DNA from: Martinezella calliandrae
Lineage (GTDB): Bacteria > Pseudomonadota > Alphaproteobacteria > Rhizobiales > Rhizobiaceae
NCBI RefSeq assembly: GCF_030272695.1
Contig: NZ_JARFYN010000021.1
Location: forward strand, 1 to 64,000
Direction: 5' to 3'
DNA length: 64,000 nucleotides
This document shows, piece after piece, positions 42,942-51,739 of this stretch. The translations under genes were made by a program, and so were the position numbers. The notes under the pieces are model-generated. The model was not told the origin of the DNA and did not search any database. It was given only the letters and a program-made list of their open reading frames with translations. Every line of letters begins with the position of its first letter. Position 1 is the stretch's first letter.

Positions 42942-43559
42942 TCAAAGTTTCTTTTCCACCACCTTCGTCGCGCCGTCGTTGGAAGCCACAGGCTTAGCGC
43001 CATCGCGCGGATAGAAGGTATAGGATAGTGTCAGCGCGGTAATCGTCTTGGTCTCTTCCGCCTTGGTGATCTCGGGATCGACGTAGAAAACCACCGGCAT
43101 CTCGCGCTTTTCCCCCGGCGCCAGATCGGTCTCGTTGAAGCAGAAGCACTGCACCTTATTGAAATAGGCGCCCGCTTCCACCGGCGTGACGTTGAAAATG
43201 GCCTGTCCGCTCGTCGGCTGGTCGGACTTGTTCTCCACCAGGAAATTGACCTGGACCGTCTCGCCGATCCTCGTCGTGACCGCTTTCTGCTTCGCCTGGA
43301 AGTCCCACGGCACGCCAGGCGCGACGTTGGTGTCGAAGGAGACCGTCACCGGCTTGTCGAGAATGACGCTGGAGACCTGGTCGACGCGCTGCGTCGTGCC
43401 GTTGAATCCGGTCACCTCACAGAAAATGCGGTAGAGCGGCACGGCGGCGGCGCACATCGCGCTCATGCCGACCACGAAGCTCAGGCACATGGCAACTACC
43501 AGGCCGTTATTGCGGCGGCCGGCACTCCTTGCCTTGCTTGTTGTCCCCTCCTCCATCAC
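42942..43559 (-). CDS. ctaG: Cytochrome c oxidase copper chaperone CtaG (Cox11)
   Basis: 205 residues. One N-terminal membrane helix (about 18-42) anchors a periplasmic immunoglobulin-like domain with the copper-binding CFCF motif (VQCFCFNETDL, near 139). Cox11 delivers copper to the CuB site of subunit I. It is 6 bases after coxF and 61 bases before ctaE in the operon. Confidence 0.95.
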   Translation of the reverse strand: MMEEGTTSKARSAGRRNNGLVVAMCLSFVVGMSAMCAAAVPLYRIFCEVTGFNGTTQRVDQVSSVILDKPVTVSFDTNVAPGVPWDFQAKQKAVTTRIGETVQVNFLVENKSDQPTSGQAIFNVTPVEAGAYFNKVQCFCFNETDLAPGEKREMPVVFYVDPEITKAEETKTITALTLSYTFYPRDGAKPVASNDGATKVVEKKL

Positions 43560-43565
43560 GCCTCC

Positions 43566-43706
43566 TCAAACGTGTCCGGTGCCGACCTTGATGATGGTGA
43601 TCGCGTAAAACAGGATCACTAGGCCAGCGAGCACCAGGCCGAGCGCGATATTGCGCCCGCGCCGCGATTTCCTTTGCGCTTCCGTGAGCTTTACGACTTC
43701 GATCAC
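43566..43706 (-). CDS. coxF: Small membrane protein CoxF
   Basis: 46 residues starting at GTG, overlapping the ctaB stop by 4 bases (GTGA). The N-terminus is basic (KLTEAQRKSRRGRN), followed by one membrane helix (about 20-40). Position between ctaB and ctaG is that of CoxF, a conserved tiny protein of alphaproteobacterial cta operons; its role in assembly is not defined. The protein is shorter than common ORF cut-offs. Confidence 0.85.
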   Translation of the reverse strand: MIEVVKLTEAQRKSRRGRNIALGLVLAGLVILFYAITIIKVGTGHV

Positions 43707-44662
43707 AGCCAGCCTCCCGCACCGCCAGACATCACCACAGCAACAAACCGGTCGATAAGCAGTGCCGAAAAGATTGCGAAGAGATAGAAGATCGAGAAGG
43801 CGAAGAGTTTCTTCGCCGGGATCATCTTCACATCGCCATCCGGCATGCGCCAGACGGCGATGGAACAGTAAATGAAGACCGCGCCGAGCACGGCCGCGAC
43901 AATGCCATAGCCGAAGCTCGCAAAGCCCATGTACGCCGGCACGACGCCGACGGCGGCCGTCAGCACAGCATAGGCGACGATCTGGTTCTTGGTGGCCGGC
44001 ACACCTGCAACGTTCGGCAACATCGGTACGCCGACCGCCTCGTAGTCGCGCATCTTGAACAGCGCCAGCGCCCAGAAATGCGCCGGCGTCCAAAGGAAGA
44101 TGATCAGGAAGAGCACGACGCTTTCGATCGTCACGTTACCACTGACGCAGGCCCAGCCGATGACCGGCGGGAAAGCGCCCGCGGCGCCGCCGATGACGAT
44201 ATTCTGCGATGTCGAGCGCTTCAGCCACATCGTGTAGATGACGGCATAGAAGAAAATGGTGAAGGCGAGGATCCCGGCCGAAAGCCAGTTCACAGCAAGC
44301 CCGAGGATCGTTACCGAGAAACCTGACAACACTAGCCCGAAGGCAAGCGCTTCCGAGGCGGTAACACGACCCGCCGGGATCGGGCGGTGCGCCGTGCGAC
44401 TCATGACCGCATCAATGTCGGCGTCATACCACATGTTCAGCGCGCCGGACGCGCCTGCGCCGACAGCAATGCAGAGAATGGCGATCAGCCCGAGGACCGG
44501 ATTGATATGACCGGGCGCCAGCACCAGACCGGCAAAGGCGGTGAATACGACCAGCGACATGACCCGTGGTTTCAGAAGCTCGAAATAGTCGCGCGCACTC
44601 GCTTCCGACAAGCCGGTTTCGCCCTTCTTCGGGAGCACTTCGTGATTGTCGATGACCGTCAT
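43703..44662 (-). CDS. ctaB: Protoheme IX farnesyltransferase (heme O synthase)
   Basis: 319 residues from ATG; a TTG at 44674 adds four. The UbiA-fold enzyme has the prenyl-diphosphate Asp motif NMWYDADIDAVMSRT (near 85) and the second loop FKMRDYEAVGVPMLP near 190, with about nine membrane helices. It farnesylates heme B to heme O for the oxidase. It overlaps coxF by 4 bases. A hairpin separates it from ctaD. Confidence 0.95.
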   Translation of the reverse strand: MTVIDNHEVLPKKGETGLSEASARDYFELLKPRVMSLVVFTAFAGLVLAPGHINPVLGLIAILCIAVGAGASGALNMWYDADIDAVMSRTAHRPIPAGRVTASEALAFGLVLSGFSVTILGLAVNWLSAGILAFTIFFYAVIYTMWLKRSTSQNIVIGGAAGAFPPVIGWACVSGNVTIESVVLFLIIFLWTPAHFWALALFKMRDYEAVGVPMLPNVAGVPATKNQIVAYAVLTAAVGVVPAYMGFASFGYGIVAAVLGAVFIYCSIAVWRMPDGDVKMIPAKKLFAFSIFYLFAIFSALLIDRFVAVVMSGGAGGWL

Positions 44663-44685
44663 TCTCTCATCCAATGCCAGTTAAG

Positions 44686-44712
44686 CCGGACGCCGCTTAT
44701 CACGGCGTCCGG
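44686..44712 (-). other. Intercistronic hairpin between ctaD and ctaB
   Basis: A perfect 10-base stem CCGGACGCCG (44686-44695) / CGGCGTCCGG (44703-44712) with a 7-base loop lies 7 bases after the ctaD stop. No T run follows on the minus strand, so it is not a full terminator. It may protect the 3' end of ctaC-ctaD mRNA or attenuate transcription into the assembly genes. Confidence 0.65.
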
Positions 44713-44719
44713 AAATAAG

Positions 44720-46414
44720 CTACTTGATACGCGGCAGCTCTTCCCACTGGTGGTACGGCGGCGGCGAAGAAAGCTGCCATTCCAGAGTGGTCGCACCCTC
44801 GCCCCAGGGATTGTTGCCGGCAACGCGCTTCTTTGCGAAAGCGTCGATGACGCCCCAGAAGAAGAAGCAAAGGCCAACGGCTGCGACATAGGACCCGATG
44901 GAGGAAACGAAATTCCAGCCGGCGAAGGCGTCCGGATAGTCGATGTAGCGGCGCGGCATACCAGCACGACCGAGGAAGTGCTGCGGGAAGAATATCATGT
45001 TGACGCCGATGAAGGTGATCCAAAAATGCGCGTTGCCGATCTTCTCATTGTACATGTAGCCGGTCATCTTCGGGAACCAGTAGTACCAGGCAGCGAAGAT
45101 GGCGAAGACGGCGCCGAGCGACAGCACGTAATGGAAGTGCGCTACGACGTAGTAGGTGTCCTGCCATACGCGGTCGAGACCGGCATTTGCGAGCTGAACA
45201 CCCGTGACGCCGCCCACCGTGAACAGGAAGATGAAGCCGATCGCCCAGATCATCGGCGTGCGGAACTCGATCGAGCCGCCCCACATCGTCGCGATCCAGG
45301 AGAAGATCTTCACGCCGGTCGGAACGGCAATAACCATCGTCGCGAAGACGAAGTAGCGCTGCGTGTCGAGCGACAGGCCGACCGTATACATGTGGTGGGC
45401 CCAGACGACGAAGCCGACGGCACCGATCGCGACCATGGCATAGGCCATGCCGAGATAGCCGAAGATCGGCTTGCGTGAGAAGGTCGAGATAATGTGGCTT
45501 ATCATGCCGAAGCCGGGCAGGATCAGGATGTAGACTTCCGGGTGACCGAAAAACCAGAACAAGTGCTGGTAAAGGATCGGGTCACCGCCGCCTTCCGGCG
45601 CGAAGAAGGTCGTGCCGAAGTTGCGGTCTGTCAGCACCATGGTGATGGCACCAGCGAGAACCGGCAGCGACAGGAGCAGCAGGAAGGCAGTGATCAGCAC
45701 CGACCAGGCAAACAGCGGCATCTTGTGCAGCGTCATACCCGGAGCGCGCATGTTGAGGATGGTTGTGATGAAGTTGATCGCACCGAGGATCGACGAAGCG
45801 CCGGCAATATGCAGCGAGAAGATCACCAAGTCGACTGCCGGGCCGGGATGACCGACGACGCCCGATAACGGCGGATACAGCGTCCAGCCGCCGCCCGCGC
45901 CGTAAGCGCCGGCCGGACCTTCGACGAACATCGACAGGACCAGCAGCAGGAAGGCGGGAACGATCAGCCAGAAGGAAATGTTGTTCAGGCGCGGGAACGC
46001 CATGTCCGGCGCACCGATCATGATCGGCACCATCCAGTTGGCGAAACCGCCGATCATCGCCGGCATGACCATGAAGAAAATCATGATCAGCGCGTGGGCG
46101 GTGACGAAGACGTTGTACATCTGCTTGCCGCCATCGATGGAGGCATCACCGGAGTAACCATAGACCATGGAGGCCAGACCGCTGAAGATCTGGATGCCCG
46201 GCTCCTGCAATTCCATGCGGATCGCCACGGACAGCAGGAAACCGATGACGCCGGCAAAGATCGCAAACACCAGATAAAGGGTGCCGATGTCCTTGTGGTT
46301 CGTCGAGAAGAGCCAGCGGTTCGCGAAACTGAGCTTGTGAGAGTGATGGTCGTCATGCGCGTGAGCGTCATGAAGAGCGTGCGAATGATCGTCGTGTGCC
46401 GTAGATCCAGCCAT
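44720..46414 (-). CDS. ctaD: Cytochrome c oxidase subunit I
   Basis: 564 residues with twelve membrane helices. The heme and CuB ligands are visible: His in MVMPAMIGG region and ALIMIFFMVMP, FWFFGHPEVYILILPGFG with the His-Tyr crosslink pair, AHHMYTVG for CuB, and VVAHFHYVLS for heme a and a3. It is the catalytic core that reduces O2 and pumps protons. The N-terminus is His-rich (HDDHSHALHD). It follows ctaC after 14 bases. Confidence 0.97.
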   Translation of the reverse strand: MAGSTAHDDHSHALHDAHAHDDHHSHKLSFANRWLFSTNHKDIGTLYLVFAIFAGVIGFLLSVAIRMELQEPGIQIFSGLASMVYGYSGDASIDGGKQMYNVFVTAHALIMIFFMVMPAMIGGFANWMVPIMIGAPDMAFPRLNNISFWLIVPAFLLLVLSMFVEGPAGAYGAGGGWTLYPPLSGVVGHPGPAVDLVIFSLHIAGASSILGAINFITTILNMRAPGMTLHKMPLFAWSVLITAFLLLLSLPVLAGAITMVLTDRNFGTTFFAPEGGGDPILYQHLFWFFGHPEVYILILPGFGMISHIISTFSRKPIFGYLGMAYAMVAIGAVGFVVWAHHMYTVGLSLDTQRYFVFATMVIAVPTGVKIFSWIATMWGGSIEFRTPMIWAIGFIFLFTVGGVTGVQLANAGLDRVWQDTYYVVAHFHYVLSLGAVFAIFAAWYYWFPKMTGYMYNEKIGNAHFWITFIGVNMIFFPQHFLGRAGMPRRYIDYPDAFAGWNFVSSIGSYVAAVGLCFFFWGVIDAFAKKRVAGNNPWGEGATTLEWQLSSPPPYHQWEELPRIK

Positions 46415-46428
46415 TATCCCTATCCCTC

Positions 46429-47319
46429 TTACTCAGCCGTGTTTTCAGCGACATTGACGGTAGCCGGCTGATCGACGGCGGCCATCAGGGCCTTGTTTGC
46501 CTTGCTCAGATCACTGGCGGCTGTGGTCAGCCACTGCTGGTATTGATCCTGGGAGACGACGCGGATGGCGATCGGCATGAATGCATGGTCCTTGCCACAA
46601 AGCTCGGAACACTGTCCGTAATACAGGCCCTCACGATCGGCCTTGAACCAGGTTTCGTTCAAACGGCCCGGAATGGCGTCGATCTTGATGCCGAAGGACG
46701 GCATCGCGAAGGAGTGGATGACATCCGTGGGTGCGGCGGTGACAAGAACGCGCACAACCTTGTTGACGGGCAGCACCAGTTCGTTGTCGACGGCGAGTAG
46801 CCGCGGATATTTTGACTTGTCTTCCTTGCCGGCCGCGGCGCGGTCCTGATCCTTCAGCAGGAAGGAATCGAAATCCAGAGGCGTGTTGCCGCTATTTTCA
46901 TATTCATAGTTCCATTGCCACTGCGTGGCCGTCGCCTTGACGGTAACGTCAGGATTTTGCGGGAACGTCAACTGTGCGGTCAGAAGATCGAAGGACGGAA
47001 CGGCCAAGAATAGAAGGACGAGGACCGGCCCCACGGTCCAGATGACCTCGATCAGCGTATTGTGGCTCGTTCTGGAGGGCACCGGATTTTTCGAGGCCCG
47101 GAACTTGACCATGACGACAATCAAGAGGACCAACACCAGTATGGTGATTGGAACGATAAACCAAAGCGTGTATGCTTCGAACCAGCGTATTGCATGCATA
47201 TTGCCGGTTGCCGCCTCTTGCAAGCCGGTTTGCCACGGTCTTGGCTGATCGGCATAGCTGCCGGTCGCAAAAAGCAGACAGGCGATAGCCGCCAGAGCTG
47301 CGTAAGCCCTCTTAATCAC
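46429..47319 (-). CDS. ctaC: Cytochrome c oxidase subunit II
   Basis: 296 residues from a GTG (MIKRAYAALAAIACLL) preceded by GGAGGGAG; the frame is open upstream to 47694 but lacks coding character. A signal peptide ends GSYA-D, two membrane helices follow, and the CuA ligands are in VIHSFAMPSFG and CSELCGKDHAFMP (Cys-x3-Cys-x3-His-x2-Met). It accepts electrons from cytochrome c. First gene of the ctaC-D-B-coxF-G-E operon. Confidence 0.95.
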   Translation of the reverse strand: MIKRAYAALAAIACLLFATGSYADQPRPWQTGLQEAATGNMHAIRWFEAYTLWFIVPITILVLVLLIVVMVKFRASKNPVPSRTSHNTLIEVIWTVGPVLVLLFLAVPSFDLLTAQLTFPQNPDVTVKATATQWQWNYEYENSGNTPLDFDSFLLKDQDRAAAGKEDKSKYPRLLAVDNELVLPVNKVVRVLVTAAPTDVIHSFAMPSFGIKIDAIPGRLNETWFKADREGLYYGQCSELCGKDHAFMPIAIRVVSQDQYQQWLTTAASDLSKANKALMAAVDQPATVNVAENTAE

Positions 47320-47656
47320 GATGTCTCTCCCTCCAGCGTTTGATCCCAGATCAATCTCAAACGCAGTATCCCTACAGTCCATGCGCTTCAAACCACAGTT
47401 TGGAGCACTCCGCAACAACTCCCGACATTTGTCCGTGCGGCATTTTTGCGCGAAGTATAGTCCCCTCGCACGCCGAAACATGGCAAGCATTTCATCATCA
47501 TACGAAAAATTGCATGATGGTCCATCGCCTTGCCTGGCCAAAATGGGATAGAGGTCGTATTTCCGCCGCAGTCGGTTGGAATCCAGCACGCGGGGCTTTT
47601 CATTTGCCGGCATGGGCTTCAACAATAGCGGCACTGATTCGAATCTAGAGGTTTCC
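47320..47656. promoter_or_regulatory. Divergent promoter region of ctaC and ialB-like gene
   Basis: About 340 bases without a real gene. An inverted repeat TTGAT-CCCAG-ATCAA (47340-47354) resembles an FNR/FixK box but has a 5-base centre instead of 4; it lies 20 bases before the ctaC start. No other site could be supported. Confidence 0.45.
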
Positions 47657-48289
47657 ATGGGTTTTCGTTCCCTCGCCCGGCTTTCGTTTGTCACCGCCAG
47701 CGTCGCTGCCGCGGCCGCAGCGCCCGTTCTGGCGCAGCAGGCACAGCAAACACAACCGGCGCCGCAGGCTCAACCGCTACAAACCCAGCCGCCGCAGCAG
47801 CCGGGCCAGCAGCCTCCCGCACATACCCAGCAGCTTCCGACCAGCCAGGTTCCACAACCGCCGGGTACGGTGCGGTCGAGCCACGGCGCATGGTCCGTCG
47901 TCTGCGACAAGCCGGCCGGGGCATCAACCGAACAATGCGCGCTGATGCAGAACGTCATCGCCGAGGACCGGCCGGAAGTCGGCCTTTCGGTCGTTGTGCT
48001 GAAGACCGCCGACCGGAAGTCGAAGATCCTTCGAGTGCTGGCGCCGCTTGGCGTGCTTCTGCCGAACGGCCTCGGCCTCAACGTCGATGGCAAGGATATC
48101 GGCCGCGCCTATTTCGTGCGCTGCTTCTCAGATGGCTGCTATGCCGAAGTGGTGCTTGAGGACGAGCTGCTGAAAACGCTGCGCAGCGGCGCGACCGCCA
48201 CCTTCATCGTCTTCCAGTCGCCGGAGGAAGGCATCGGCATTCCCGTCGATCTTAAAGGCTTTGCCGAGGGCTACGACGCGCTTCCGTAA
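47657..48289 (+). CDS. Invasion-associated locus B (IalB) family protein
   Basis: 210 residues. The signal peptide ends PVLA-Q near 26. Residues 27-70 are extremely Gln/Pro-rich and probably disordered. The IalB domain then starts at SSHGAWSVVCDKPAG and includes EQCALMQNV, RAYFVRCFSDGCYAEVVL and the C-terminal FKGFAEGY-like segment; four Cys may form disulfides. IalB homologues are periplasmic or outer-membrane proteins of alphaproteobacteria linked to host or red-cell invasion in Bartonella. Function here is unknown. Confidence 0.87.
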   Translation: MGFRSLARLSFVTASVAAAAAAPVLAQQAQQTQPAPQAQPLQTQPPQQPGQQPPAHTQQLPTSQVPQPPGTVRSSHGAWSVVCDKPAGASTEQCALMQNVIAEDRPEVGLSVVVLKTADRKSKILRVLAPLGVLLPNGLGLNVDGKDIGRAYFVRCFSDGCYAEVVLEDELLKTLRSGATATFIVFQSPEEGIGIPVDLKGFAEGYDALP

Positions 48290-48353
48290 TGCGACAGGGC
48301 TTGCTCTCTCGTCATCCGAAACCTACATCGGCTCTGAACGGAGCACCTGACCC

Positions 48354-49769
48354 ATGAATACCGATCTCCTTACCTTGTTCGATACCGACGAAAGCAAGCT
48401 GCGTGGCATCGTCGCCGACGCGCTTACCGGTGCCGACGACGGCGAACTCTTTGTCGAGCATATCCAGGCCGAATCGCTGACCTTCGACAACGGACGCATG
48501 AAGGGTGGCAGCTTCAACACAGAACAAGGCTTTGGCCTGCGCGCCGTCGCGGGCGAAGCAGTGGGCTATGCCCATGCGGGCGATCTGTCCGAGGCGGCGC
48601 TGAAGCGCGCCGCCGATGCGGTGCGCGCCGTCACTAGCGGCTATGCGGGCTCCTACGCCGCGGCCCCTCAGCGCACAAATAAAATACTCTACAGCGACGA
48701 GAACCCGATCGGCAGCCCGAGCTTTGAAGACAAGGCGAATCTGCTGCAAGAGATGGACAGCTATCTGCGCGACAAGGACGGCAAGGTGCGTCAGGTGACG
48801 GCCTCCATCGCCGCAAGCTGGCAGGTGGTCGATATCCTGCGCGCCGACGGCCACCGCGTCCGCGACATCAGGCCGATGACGCGCATCAATATCTCGGTGA
48901 TGGTCGGCGAAGGCGACCGGCAGGAATCAGGTTCCTTTGGCACGGGCGGCCGCATCGGCTTCGGCGATTTCATCACGCAGGAAAATTGGCGCCGCGGTGC
49001 CGACGAGGCTTTGCGCCAGGCACTGATCAATCTCGAAGCGATCGATGCGCCGGCAGGCACGATGGATGTCGTTCTCGGCTCCGGCTGGCCTGGTGTCATG
49101 CTGCACGAAGCGGTAGGCCATGGGCTGGAAGGCGATTTCAACCGCAAGAAGACCTCGGCTTTTGCCGGGCTGCTTGGCCAGATGGTCGCGGCTCCCGGCG
49201 TAACGGTGGTCGACGACGGCACGATCGAAAACCGCCGCGGCTCGATTACCGTCGACGATGAAGGCACGCCATCAGCCTATAACGTACTGATCGAAAACGG
49301 CAAGCTGGTCGGCTATATGCAGGACCGGCAGAACGCCCGTCTCATGGGCATGAAGGCGACCGGCAACGGCCGCCGCCAGGGTTATGCCCACACGCCGATG
49401 CCGCGCATGACCAACACCTATATGCTCGCCGGCGACAAAACACCGGAAGAGATCATCGCTTCGGTGAAGAAGGGCATCTACGCAGTCTCCTTCGGCGGCG
49501 GCCAGGTGGACATTACCTCTGGCAAATTCGTCTTCGGCTGCACCGAGGCCTATCTGATCGAGGACGGCAAGGTCGGCGCGCCGATCAAGGGCGCCATGCT
49601 GATCGGCAACGGCCCGGATGCGATGAAGCGCGTCTCGATGATCGGCAACGACTTGAAGCTTGACACTGGCATCGGCAATTGTGGCAAAGGTGGCCAATGG
49701 GTGCCTGTCGGCGTCGGCCAGCCTCATCTCAGGATGGATCAGGTGACGGTCGGCGGTACGAAGGCGTAG
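48354..49769 (+). CDS. tldD: Metalloprotease TldD
   Basis: 471 residues. The modified zinc motif HEAVGHGLEGDFNRKK lies near residue 250, with a third ligand Cys in KFVFGCTEAYLIEDGK. The N-terminal domain begins ADDGELFVEHIQAESLTFDNG. TldD acts with TldE (PmbA) as a peptidase that opens small modified peptides. It is convergent with the MazG-like gene, 9 bases from its stop. The TldE partner is not in this window. Confidence 0.95.
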   Translation: MNTDLLTLFDTDESKLRGIVADALTGADDGELFVEHIQAESLTFDNGRMKGGSFNTEQGFGLRAVAGEAVGYAHAGDLSEAALKRAADAVRAVTSGYAGSYAAAPQRTNKILYSDENPIGSPSFEDKANLLQEMDSYLRDKDGKVRQVTASIAASWQVVDILRADGHRVRDIRPMTRINISVMVGEGDRQESGSFGTGGRIGFGDFITQENWRRGADEALRQALINLEAIDAPAGTMDVVLGSGWPGVMLHEAVGHGLEGDFNRKKTSAFAGLLGQMVAAPGVTVVDDGTIENRRGSITVDDEGTPSAYNVLIENGKLVGYMQDRQNARLMGMKATGNGRRQGYAHTPMPRMTNTYMLAGDKTPEEIIASVKKGIYAVSFGGGQVDITSGKFVFGCTEAYLIEDGKVGAPIKGAMLIGNGPDAMKRVSMIGNDLKLDTGIGNCGKGGQWVPVGVGQPHLRMDQVTVGGTKA

Positions 49770-49778
49770 CGGTTCAAA

Positions 49779-50102
49779 TTATGAACTGATCCCCTCCCCC
49801 GGCCGGAATCGCCATTTCCGCTCGACGGCCGCGGCAAGGTCGAGACCGTTGCGACGGGCGAAGAGGAGGACATGGCCAAGCACGTCGGCGGTTTCGTCGG
49901 CCAGCGCGATCGCCAGTTCTTCATCGCTCATGCCCTTGCGTCGTCCGCGGCCGGTCGCCTTGTTCCAGATCTGGGTGAGCTCGCCCATCTCCTCCTGCAG
50001 TTTCAGAACAAACCAGTCGCCGTCACGCTCCAATCCATTGGCGGCGGCATAAGTGGCGGAGGCTTTTTCGAATTGTTGGATCAGGCCGGACAGCATCGAC
50101 AT
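49779..50102 (-). CDS. MazG-like nucleotide pyrophosphohydrolase
   Basis: 107 residues. A single MazG/dUTPase-like all-alpha domain is seen: KLQEEMGELTQIWNKATG and EELAIALADETADVLGHVLLFARRN supply the metal-binding E-E-x-x-E and E-x-x-D sets. Such proteins hydrolyse non-canonical NTPs or alarmone-related nucleotides; the exact substrate is unknown. Monocistronic. Confidence 0.85.
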   Translation of the reverse strand: MSMLSGLIQQFEKASATYAAANGLERDGDWFVLKLQEEMGELTQIWNKATGRGRRKGMSDEELAIALADETADVLGHVLLFARRNGLDLAAAVERKWRFRPGEGISS

Positions 50103-50209
50103 CGTTCCCTGTATGTTCCTGCGACAGGAGTGAACGATTCTGCCGGAAATGTCGAGACGGCAAAGCTTGCGCCCCGCCGTCCTTATGGTTCCAAATCTCT
50201 GATTTCCGC

Positions 50210-51511
50210 TCAGCCCTTGTTCGGCAGCAGCATGCAGTTGAAATCTTTGCGCTTCAGCGCAGCGCAGGCGGAATTCGCGTCGTCGCGGCTGTCGAAGCCG
50301 ACAAAGCGGGCGCGATAGACCGTGCTGCGGCCTTTTCCGACGGCCTCAGTATAGGGCGAGGCGTTGGCAAGCGCATCGCCGGCCTTAGACTGCGCTTCGG
50401 AGAGTAGGTCCTTGGCGGCCTGCGCCGTCGGGGTGGCTGCGATCTGCACCTGCCAGCGGCCGGCTGTCGCCGGTTTGCCGGCATTCTGGATTTCATCCAT
50501 TGCCATCGGCCGATCCACCGGCACGGTCACATTTGTCGTGGCGGCATAGGCGAGCGGGGTTTGCGAGGGGGTGAATTCGGCGTGTTTGCGTGTCGTGGCC
50601 GTGCGCGCCGTTGCCGTGGTTTGCGCATCGACATTGACGGCAACGTCGTTCGCCGCCGAAGCGACTTCAACCTGCTTTGTACCGCCGACGCTGGCGACGA
50701 GGCGCGATGAGGCGGCCGGAGTAGCTTTCGGCACGTAACGATTGAGAAGCGAGGCCATGAATGCATCGCGGCCGCGGGCAGTCGCACCACCCATCACCAC
50801 GCCGATGACGCGGCGGTTGCCTTGGCGCACGGCGCTGACGATGTTGAAACCGGACGCATTGGTGTAGCCGGTCTTGATACCGTCCATGCCCTCATAGCGA
50901 TACATCAGATTATTATGGCCACGAATACGGCTGCCGCGATAGGTGAAGCCCGACTGCGAGAACAGCCTGTATTCCTGAGGATAGTTGTTGATGAGCGCAA
51001 CGGCGAGCGTCGACATGTCGCGCGCGGTCGTCACCTGCTCCGTGCTCGGCAAGCCAGAGGGGTTGGTGAAGACGGTGCGACGCATCCCGAGTTCGCGCGC
51101 CTTCTGCGTCATGATGCGAGCGAAGCCGCTTTCGCTGCCGCCCAGCGCTTCGCCCATGGCGGTGGCGGCGTCGTTGGCGGACTTGATGATCATGCCGTCG
51201 ACGGCATCCCGGACGGTGAGAGTGCTGCCCGGCTTCAAACCGAGCCTGGTCGGAGGCTTGGCCGCGGCGTTACGCGACACCGGTATCGCGCTGTTCCAGC
51301 TGAGCTTGCCGCGATGAATCGCCTCGAAAGTCAGGTACAGCGTCATCATCTTGGTCAGCGAGGCGGGATGATTGAGATCATCGGCATTGTCCGAAGCGAG
51401 AACCTTACCGGACTTCGCATCCATGATGAAATAGGCGCTGCCCGCAAAGCTCGCCACAGGTGCGCCCAATAGCAAGACGGCCGCAGAAAGGGCCATCAAA
51501 AGTTTTTTCAT
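50210..51511 (-). CDS. D-alanyl-D-alanine carboxypeptidase with SPOR domain
   Basis: 433 residues from the ATG of MKKLLMALSAA. Signal peptide to about 23. The penicillin-binding triad is intact: S51LTK54, SAN near 114 and KTG near 213. After the catalytic domain (to about 270) comes an Ala/Thr-rich linker and a C-terminal SPOR domain (GRWQVQIAATPTAQAA ... RSTVYRARFVGF, about 355-430) that binds denuded septal peptidoglycan. It trims pentapeptides in the periplasm, probably at the division site. Divergent from the deacetylase gene. Confidence 0.93.
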   Translation of the reverse strand: MKKLLMALSAAVLLLGAPVASFAGSAYFIMDAKSGKVLASDNADDLNHPASLTKMMTLYLTFEAIHRGKLSWNSAIPVSRNAAAKPPTRLGLKPGSTLTVRDAVDGMIIKSANDAATAMGEALGGSESGFARIMTQKARELGMRRTVFTNPSGLPSTEQVTTARDMSTLAVALINNYPQEYRLFSQSGFTYRGSRIRGHNNLMYRYEGMDGIKTGYTNASGFNIVSAVRQGNRRVIGVVMGGATARGRDAFMASLLNRYVPKATPAASSRLVASVGGTKQVEVASAANDVAVNVDAQTTATARTATTRKHAEFTPSQTPLAYAATTNVTVPVDRPMAMDEIQNAGKPATAGRWQVQIAATPTAQAAKDLLSEAQSKAGDALANASPYTEAVGKGRSTVYRARFVGFDSRDDANSACAALKRKDFNCMLLPNKG

Positions 51512-51739
51512 AATCGTCCCCAACCGAAACAAATGCCAATACACCGCATCAAACCGTTGTGCGCTTTTGCGACAAAAGCCTGATTTCGGTGCGATATTGA
51601 GGCAACACCCTCGATAGATTTCCAATTTTGCCTTTGCTGGTAAAATAACGGTTAACACATTGAAAAGATGGTGTGGATTTAGCAAGACTTAACGGCGAAT
51701 GGGCTACAGCATGGGCATTTGGCAACCGGGTCAATTCCC

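Noticed and set aside
41999..42997. 332-codon plus-strand frame over ctaE
   Set aside because: Charged low-complexity translation antisense to subunit III; the start has no context.
42881..43003. N-terminal extension of ctaE
   Set aside because: The first 41 codons overlap the end of ctaG and precede the conserved MAEAHTKKH start.
44387..45478. 363-codon plus-strand frame over ctaB and ctaD
   Set aside because: Crosses two well-identified genes on the other strand and has no family pattern.
47320..47694. N-terminal extension of ctaC
   Set aside because: A signal peptide directly follows the GTG at 47319 with a strong ribosome site; upstream residues lack any subunit II pattern.
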